Shown here: piece by piece, positions 1 to 5,059 of the stretch | Numbering within the stretch: the stretch's first letter is position 1 | Layout: every line of letters starts with the position of its first letter | Assembly (NCBI RefSeq): GCF_002811955.1 | Contig: NZ_NPEF01000255.1 | Coordinates: 1 to 5,059 of the forward strand | Source of the DNA: Leptospira ellisii | Lineage (GTDB): Bacteria; Spirochaetota; Leptospiria; Leptospirales; Leptospiraceae | DNA: 5,059 bases | Reading direction: 5' to 3' | Made by a program: the position numbers and the translations under genes | The notes under the pieces: generated by a model | The model's database searches: none | What the model saw: only the letters and a program-made list of their open reading frames with translations | What the model was told of the DNA's origin: nothing

Positions 1-75
1 AATCGAAACGGAACCCTTCGAAACTTCCGGAGGAGAATTCGAAACCGTAATACGCGTATCTTCCGTAGGGTCGAA
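1..75 (+). repeat. Inverted repeat, left arm (reaches window edge)
   Basis: Bases 1-75 match the reverse complement of 596-670 at every position. The match stops sharply at base 76, and the left limit is not visible because it reaches the first base of the window. Read on the minus strand this arm encodes the barrel segment that starts RPYGRYAYYGFEF. That frame meets a TAA stop at 94-92 just before the arm, so the arm is not the start of a second intact gene copy. The likely cause is a chimeric or fold-back sequence end; a genuine inverted duplication is the alternative. Confidence 0.95.
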
Positions 76-1275
76 CGGGAGAAGGCCGACGTTAGTTTTT
101 CCCGGGCGATCCTCAGTCCGGAGGCGGGCTACGTCCGCAAAAGGGAACATCTGTATTATCAGATTTTAATATCTCCTTTTTTGTCGTACGAGGAAAACGT
201 AAACGGAACCAGGACGATCTCCAAGGGAGCCGACGGAGAACTTTTGGGGATCGGCGGATGGGATTCCGCTTTTTGGAAACTCGGTTTGGAGGCGGGGAGG
301 GGATATCAACGCCTCGATCGAAACGGGTTTTTGTTCGCCGGTTTTCTCAACTACGGAGAAGTCTCCTTTTTGTGGAAGCCTCTCGGTCTTTCCTTTTCCG
401 GGATAGCGGCGCAGACGAACGGATCCGTACTTTATACGGAGCGCGACAGGAACGAATCGCCCGCGAGAATAAGCGGCGGCTCGATCCGTTTCGGCGACGG
501 ACCGATAATTCAGAATTTTAGAATATTCTACTATTTGTATGCGGAATCCAGGCAGGAGGCGGTCAAAGGGGATCTTTTCCGGGAATCGCAGCCGTTTCGA
601 CCCTACGGAAGATACGCGTATTACGGTTTCGAATTCTCCTCCGGAAGTTTCGAAGGGTTCCGTTTCGATTCGGACGCGATCGCGGTGAGCGGTTCCCGGG
701 AATACGGAACCGACGCGTTTCGAAGTTATCAGACCTCCCGTTCCACGTCCGCGGGATTCGCGGGCGGTAGGATCGTATGGGAAAGGGAGGAGGCGTCCTA
801 CTTTCTGGGGGGCTTGTTCTTCTCCAAAGACGAGGAACTCAGGACGGATCGGAATTCGGACGGTTATTCCGGGATCCGTACCGACCTTAGGGGATACGGC
901 GGCAAAACGTCCTTCCTTTTGAGTCAAAGTCTTTTGTTGCAGGAGGGAACGGTATTCCCCCCGGACGGAACGTCTAAGAGACCCGATTTCGAAAACAAAG
1001 GAATGGGACTTGTTCAGGCGGGAGCGCGTAAAACCTGGGATTCCCGTTGGACCCTGCAGGGAATTCTTCTATCCTCCTCTTCGCCGCTCGGCAGGGGCTG
1101 GGAGGCGGTGGCGGTCGGAGGATACGAATCAGAATATTCGTATATTCTAATGAGCTTATCTTATGCGAAGGTAGATCCGCAGAAACAGGAACGTTTTCTC
1201 TTCGAGGAATGGAGAAAAAAGGCGGAGGATAAGGAATACGCGCGGATTTATCTTTCCGCGGGCGCCTATTTTTGA
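1..1275 (+). CDS. Outer-membrane beta-barrel-like protein, 5'-truncated
   Basis: The reading frame is open from the first base to TGA at 1273-1275 (424 codons), so the true start lies outside the window. A TTG at 181 could be called as a start, but sequence of the same barrel-like character continues upstream of it (GYVRKREHLYYQILISPF), so I do not accept it. I do not recognise the family. The protein is rich in Tyr, Phe, Gly, Ser and Arg, with repeated amphipathic stretches separated by charged loops (for example FWKLGLEAGRGY, RYAYYGFEFSSGSF, EYSYILMSLSYAKV). It ends in ARIYLSAGAYF, a terminal-Phe strand typical of barrels inserted by BamA. The last strand follows a charged, probably helical stretch (QERFLFEEWRKKAEDKEYA). 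I infer an outer-membrane location; substrate and function are unknown. Bases 1-75 are an inverted copy of 596-670 and in this frame encode an Arg-rich run unlike the rest, so trustworthy coding begins near base 76. The 3' end overlaps the convergent receiver-kinase gene by 10 bases. Confidence 0.72.
   Translation, partial: NRNGTLRNFRRRIRNRNTRIFRRVEREKADVSFSRAILSPEAGYVRKREHLYYQILISPFLSYEENVNGTRTISKGADGELLGIGGWDSAFWKLGLEAGRGYQRLDRNGFLFAGFLNYGEVSFLWKPLGLSFSGIAAQTNGSVLYTERDRNESPARISGGSIRFGDGPIIQNFRIFYYLYAESRQEAVKGDLFRESQPFRPYGRYAYYGFEFSSGSFEGFRFDSDAIAVSGSREYGTDAFRSYQTSRSTSAGFAGGRIVWEREEASYFLGGLFFSKDEELRTDRNSDGYSGIRTDLRGYGGKTSFLLSQSLLLQEGTVFPPDGTSKRPDFENKGMGLVQAGARKTWDSRWTLQGILLSSSSPLGRGWEAVAVGGYESEYSYILMSLSYAKVDPQKQERFLFEEWRKKAEDKEYARIYLSAGAYF
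596..670 (-). repeat. Inverted repeat, right arm, inside the barrel gene
   Basis: This is the partner of the left arm, 75 of 75 bases identical in reverse complement, with 520 bases between the arms. Here the sequence sits naturally in the barrel reading frame (about residues 199-224 counted from base 1) and flanking protein is of the same character, so this is the authentic copy and bases 1-75 are the derived one. The two arms share TCGAA at the inner junction (71-75 on the left), after which they diverge completely. Confidence 0.95.
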
Positions 1276-2168
1276 GAGAGCGCGGGCTGTTTTTTCAGCG
1301 TTTTGCTGAAACGAACCTCGTTCCCCACTTCGTTGTAGATCAGTTCGTCCACGTTCATACGGACGAGAAAGATTCCCCTCCCGGAAAGGTGACTCGCGTT
1401 CGGATCCGTGACCGGATCGGGAACCTTGGAGGGATCGAATCCAGAGCCGTGATCCCGTAAGGAGACCTTAACGACGCCGTTTTCGAAACCGATCTCCAAA
1501 AGAACGGATTCCTCCAGCGCGTCGCAGATCCGATCCACGTGATCGAAGTAATTTATGTCCGAGGAAAGAAGTTTGGATTTGTTCTCGTAGCTGATTCCTG
1601 CGGAACCGTGTTCTATGGAATTGCCGAGCAGTTCATAGAGCGCGAGTTTGATCGCGAGAATGTCGTCGGTGTGGATCCCCGGAATCAGAGTTACGGAACG
1701 CATCACGAGATTCACGTATTGGTTCAGATTTTTTAGGCTCGGTTTGATCGAGAATTGTTGTTTGGATTCCGTCAGTTGAAAGTGGTTTTTACCGATCAGC
1801 TCCTGGCTGGAAATAAATAAATTCTCGAATTTTTGTAGGGAATGACGGATCGCGTCCATACGGAAGGGTTTGATGAAAAAATCCACCGCGCCCAGACGAA
1901 GCGCCCGGATCGATACGTCTATGTCCTGGTTTCCCGTGATTACGATGAAAGGAGTGTTGACTCCCATGTCCCTGAGTTTGGAGACGAAATCGATCCCGCT
2001 CATTTTGGGAAGACGGACGTCGGTGACGATCAGATCGAAGGTTTCGTTTTTACATACGACGAGGGCTTCCTCCGCGGTTCCCGCCAACGTAAGATCGTGG
2101 AAGGAACCGAAGATCTCCCGAAACAAATCTCGGATCACTTCTTCGTCGTCTAAGAATAGGATTCGCAT
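1266..2168 (-). CDS. Response regulator: receiver domain fused to RsbW-type ATPase/kinase
   Basis: A 300-residue cytosolic signalling protein without signal peptide or membrane segment. Residues 1-118 form a receiver domain: acidic pocket D7-D8, phosphoacceptor D50 (IVTDVRLPKMSG), switch T78 (VITGN) and K100-P101 (FFIKPF). After a short linker, about 143-292 form a histidine-kinase-like ATPase domain of the RsbW/SpoIIAB anti-sigma-factor kinase kind. Its N-box is ELLGNSIEHG (E179, N183), its G1 box DHGSGFD (239-245) and its G2 box GRGIFLVRMNVDE. There is no DHp helix with a phospho-His, so it is not an ordinary sensor kinase. The stretch between N-box and G1 (GISYENKSKLL and on) is an insert known from RsbW-like proteins of spirochaetes and other groups. 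By family, phosphorylation of D50 would control binding or phosphorylation of a STAS-type antagonist or a sigma factor; no such partner gene is in this window. The start is ATG 2168-2166 with only a weak GGAA upstream. It lies 52 bases after the pseudoprotease gene, and its end overlaps the convergent barrel gene by 10 bases. Confidence 0.93.
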   Translation of the reverse strand: MRILFLDDEEVIRDLFREIFGSFHDLTLAGTAEEALVVCKNETFDLIVTDVRLPKMSGIDFVSKLRDMGVNTPFIVITGNQDIDVSIRALRLGAVDFFIKPFRMDAIRHSLQKFENLFISSQELIGKNHFQLTESKQQFSIKPSLKNLNQYVNLVMRSVTLIPGIHTDDILAIKLALYELLGNSIEHGSAGISYENKSKLLSSDINYFDHVDRICDALEESVLLEIGFENGVVKVSLRDHGSGFDPSKVPDPVTDPNASHLSGRGIFLVRMNVDELIYNEVGNEVRFSKTLKKQPALSQK

Positions 2169-2187
2169 GGGAAAATTCCGGATTCAA

Positions 2188-2216
2188 ACATTACATTTCC
2201 GGAATGGATTCGTCAA
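2188..2216 (-). promoter_or_regulatory. Candidate sigma70-type promoter before the receiver-kinase gene
   Basis: On the minus strand, TTGACG (2216-2211; five of six to the -35 consensus) is followed by exactly 17 bases and then TAATGT (2193-2188). The latter keeps the conserved T1, A2 and T6 of the -10 box but matches only three of six. Transcription would begin about 13 bases before ATG 2168, leaving a very short leader. It lies wholly in the 52-base gap between the pseudoprotease and the receiver-kinase gene, so the regulator could be expressed independently of the protease pair. Judged by eye only. Confidence 0.35.
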
Positions 2217-2220
2217 GAGA

Positions 2221-3584
<1,364 letters not shown>

Positions 3585-3588
<4 letters not shown>

Positions 3589-3600
3589 TCGTCCGCCTCC
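3585..3600 (-). promoter_or_regulatory. Shine-Dalgarno site and ATGA coupling junction
   Basis: On the minus strand GGAGG (3600-3596) precedes ATG (3588-3586) by seven bases. That ATG overlaps the TGA (3587-3585) of the protease gene as ATGA. The arrangement fixes the start of the pseudoprotease and indicates translational coupling, which would favour matched amounts of the two proteins. Confidence 0.85.
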
Positions 3601-5054
3601 GCGTCGAAACGTTTTTTGATGCGGACGTTGATCTTCTCTATCGTGTCCTGATCCAACACGACGGGAAGATTGACCCCCCTGAATTTCAGGCTGATCGTTC
3701 CTCCGTAGAATTTCTTCCACAACGATTTGAAATCCTCCAGATTGGAAGGGGTGCGGTCGTTGATCGATTCCAGGATCTTATAACGATACGCGGAATATTT
3801 GGAGTTGAGGGGATCGGGATAAATTCCGGAAAGGATGATGTCTCGTTCGGTGAAGCGGTACAATTCGTCCTGAATGTGATAACTGTAATGATAACGAAGC
3901 GAACTTTCCAAACGTTTGGAATCCCCTCCCGCCAACGCGCGGTTCACGGGTTGGAACAGAAATCCCGCGGCCAAAAAGCTCGAAGGAGTTCCCAGTTGTC
4001 TGTACAATTCCAGGGAAGGCACCCGCTTGAGCGCGCCTTCTACCTTATAGTTTTTTCCGTTTCTATAAAAGAAAACCTTCACCTTGTCTCCGATGAATTT
4101 GTTTTCTATCATTTCCCCGATAAAACCTCCGCCCGGTTCCAATACCCCGCCTTCGTCGTTCAGATACGCTTCGTCGATCTTATAAACGAAGTCTTCCGGT
4201 TTTAAAAGATCCGAAAAGGAGGAATCCGGATAAACTGTGTTGATCAGGATTCCGTTTAGGCCGTTGGGAATTTTGAGATATTCCTTTAAGGAGGAGGAAT
4301 ATCCGTTCTGAAAACTGAATCCGGGAAACGGAAATCCTTCGTAACTTCCGTCCTCCACGTCCTTTAGAAAATGATTGATCACTTCCGGGGGAATCAAATA
4401 CGCCACGTTTCCCTGCGACTGACTGACTTGGAACGTGATTCCCGCCACCTTTCCGTTCTGGATCGCGGGCCCCCCCGAATAACCGGGGACGATATTCGCG
4501 TTTACCCGGATCGCCTTTCTGTAATCCAAACCGGTGTAGGAATATCGGATCCTCTCCACCCTCGAAACATTGCCGTTTTCTAATGTGATATTGTCGTCCC
4601 CGCCGGGATATCCCAGGATGAGAACGTTGCTGCCCAACGACGGGGACGATTCAGAGATTTCCAGCGGTTCCACTCCGTTGAAAAATTCTTCGTCCTCCAC
4701 CTTGAGAACGGCCAGGTCGCAGTCGAAACCGACATACTGCACTTCGGCTTTGTAGAATTTGCTGGAATTGAAGTGTTTCACCTTGAGATATCCGGAGGCG
4801 GAAACCACGTGCGCGTTCGTCAGAATACGGTTTCCACCCACGATCATACCCGTTCCCGCGTCGCGGTTAAAGGATTTGTCCGGATATCCGGTCCCCTCTT
4901 CCTTTTCGGAGAAGGTGTCGTTTCGGATGATCACCACTCCGTCGAGGAGGGCCTTGAGGTCGGCGGAATTCCCGTTTTGAGCGGCGATTTCGGAGCCGAA
5001 AAACTGGCCCGACGCGATTAATATTAGAATATAATAAATTACTTTCTTATTCAT
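3585..5054 (-). CDS. HtrA/Deg-type trypsin-like serine protease with two PDZ-like domains
   Basis: 489 residues. ATG 5054-5052 begins a clear signal peptide ([20 protein letters not shown], likely cut after A25), so the mature enzyme is periplasmic or exported. The trypsin-like domain spans about 32-232: [18 protein letters not shown] carries H82, DCDLAVLKV carries D113 and [20 protein letters not shown] carries S193 with an intact oxyanion loop. A PDZ domain covers about 245-345 ([29 protein letters not shown]). A second one, about 358-465, resembles the Do-like PDZ of plant Deg9-type proteases ([55 protein letters not shown]). The length is near that of Do/Deg proteases. It should cleave or chaperone misfolded or specific envelope proteins. 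Its stop overlaps the start of the next gene as ATGA, and that gene encodes a degenerate paralogue. Only five bases precede the ATG in the window, so its promoter and ribosome site cannot be seen. It is not classical DegP: the second PDZ is of the Deg9 kind, so I give no symbol. Confidence 0.94.
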
Positions 5055-5059
5055 TGTAG

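Noticed and set aside
181..183. TTG at 181 as the true start of the barrel gene
   Set aside because: The frame stays open to base 1, barrel-like sequence precedes it, and there is neither a signal peptide after it nor a convincing ribosome site before it.
1..670. Phase-variable invertible segment bounded by the two inverted arms
   Set aside because: No recombinase gene is visible, the left arm runs off the window, and inversion of 76-595 would place antisense sequence in the barrel frame. A chimeric or fold-back end is simpler, so I keep inversion only as an alternative.
166..927. Long open frame (253 codons) on the minus strand opposite the barrel gene
   Set aside because: It is an antisense shadow: the product is Arg/Pro-rich without recognisable motifs, while the plus frame has consistent barrel character. 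The apparent similarity of its protein to bases 1-75 is only the inverted repeat.
1293..1311. Hairpin TTTCAGC-GTTTT-GCTGAAA near the end of the receiver-kinase gene, as an intrinsic terminator
   Set aside because: The seven-base stem is real, but the T-run lies before it on the plus strand and becomes an A-run after it on the minus strand. Neither transcript has a U-tract after the stem, and it lies within codons for the protein's C-terminus.
3589..3720. N-terminal extension of the pseudoprotease to the upstream in-frame ATG at 3720
   Set aside because: The extra 44 residues are charged and low in pattern, lie fully within the protease gene's 3' end in another frame, and would bury the signal peptide. 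The ATG at 3588 has a good ribosome site and an ATGA overlap.

Overview
The window looks like chromosomal DNA from a spirochaete of the family Leptospiraceae, most likely a Leptospira species with relatively high GC (about half G+C by eye). This rests on the overall look of the proteins: an envelope serine protease with Deg9-like C-terminal PDZ domains, a receiver protein fused to an RsbW-type kinase with the insert seen in spirochaetes and related groups, and a Tyr/Phe/Gly-rich barrel protein. No rRNA or other marker is present, so the assignment is an inference.

Layout: (a) Positions 1-1275, plus strand, hold the C-terminal part of an outer-membrane beta-barrel-like protein whose 5' end is missing. 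(b) Positions 5054-1266, minus strand, hold three genes reading in the same direction. First is an intact HtrA/Deg-type serine protease (5054-3585) with signal peptide, catalytic triad and two PDZ-like domains. Next is a tandem paralogue (3588-2221), joined by an ATGA stop/start overlap, that has lost the His-bearing half of the protease domain and the GxSGG serine motif, so it appears to be a pseudoprotease. After a 52-base gap comes a receiver domain fused to a histidine-kinase-like ATPase domain (2168-1266). The barrel gene and the receiver-kinase gene converge, and their stop-codon ends overlap by 10 bases. There are no gene-free stretches above 300 bases.

How they may work together: the protease and pseudoprotease are almost certainly co-translated and probably act together in the periplasm or on the cell surface. 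The receiver-kinase is probably a cytosolic partner-switch regulator of the RsbW kind. It may be read from the same transcript or from a candidate promoter in the 52-base gap, so any functional link to the proteases is only suggested by position.

The most striking irregularity is at the left edge. Bases 1-75 are a perfect reverse complement of bases 596-670 inside the barrel gene, with an abrupt border at base 76. This most likely marks a fold-back or chimeric contig end, although a real inverted duplication cannot be excluded from sequence alone. The first 25 or so apparent residues of the barrel reading frame should therefore not be trusted.
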